Below, in pieces: positions 22,684 through 22,686 of a stretch of DNA of 22,686 nt. The position numbers and the translations under genes are program-made. The first letter of the stretch is position 1. Each line of letters starts with the position of its first letter. A model generated the notes under the pieces. That model saw only the letters and a program-made list of their open reading frames with translations. It was not told the origin of the DNA and did no database searches. Origin of the DNA: Phycisphaerales bacterium (GTDB lineage: Bacteria > Planctomycetota > Phycisphaerae > Tepidisphaerales > Tepidisphaeraceae); contig JAQGHP010000773.1 of NCBI GenBank assembly GCA_028288775.1, forward strand, positions 1-22,686, written 5' to 3'.

Positions 22684-22686
22684 ATG
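22684..22686 (+). CDS. Start codon of a gene cut off by the window edge
   Basis: Only the ATG is inside the window. A good promoter, an AT-rich upstream region and a full SD precede it. The product cannot be inferred. Confidence 0.55.

Overview
The window reads as a GC-rich bacterial chromosome segment, most likely from a planctomycete. That assignment is an inference. It rests on the gene content (DUF2126/transglutaminase genes, a histone H1-like protein, a Lys/Ala-rich tail, many lone small genes) and on intergenic DNA packed with palindromic repeats of the type common in uncultured Planctomycetota. No rRNA or other marker gene is present to settle it.

Left part (about 1-11.5 kb) is a transglutaminase/amidoligase neighbourhood. 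A 1168-aa protein fuses a transglutaminase core to the putative amidoligase DUF2126. It is followed by an 846-aa fusion of a circularly permuted ATP-grasp and an alpha-E domain, translationally coupled to a second transglutaminase. A third transglutaminase follows after a 616-bp repeat-filled gap. On the opposite strand lie a HEAT-repeat protein with a long Ala/Pro tail and a fourth transglutaminase-like protein in which Ser replaces the catalytic His. Families of this kind (COG1305, COG2307, COG2308, COG4196) are known to cluster and have been predicted to make or attach peptide tags. The proteasome-like Anbu peptidase, often linked to them, is not in this window.

Middle part (about 11.7-16 kb) holds a short SD-led hypothetical gene, tRNA-Cys(GCA) with a CheY-like response regulator 20 bp behind it, and a histone H1-like Lys/Ala-rich protein. 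A four-helix membrane protein follows, paired with an ArfB-type ribosome-rescue hydrolase, and then a small protein ending in about 75 mostly Asp/Glu residues.

Right part (about 16-22.7 kb) holds a copper-type P1B ATPase, divergent from a HigBA-like toxin-antitoxin pair. Next come a secreted YHS-like cysteine protein, a 7Fe ferredoxin and cofactor-independent phosphoglycerate mutase. At the right edge a clear promoter and ribosome binding site lead into a gene of which only the start codon is visible.

The most unusual structural feature is the intergenic DNA. Nearly every gap of 200 bp or more contains one or more inverted-repeat elements from at least ten sequence families. Several are nested concentrically, one forms a roughly 313-bp near-perfect palindrome, and one sequence of the same style lies in frame inside the copper ATPase gene.
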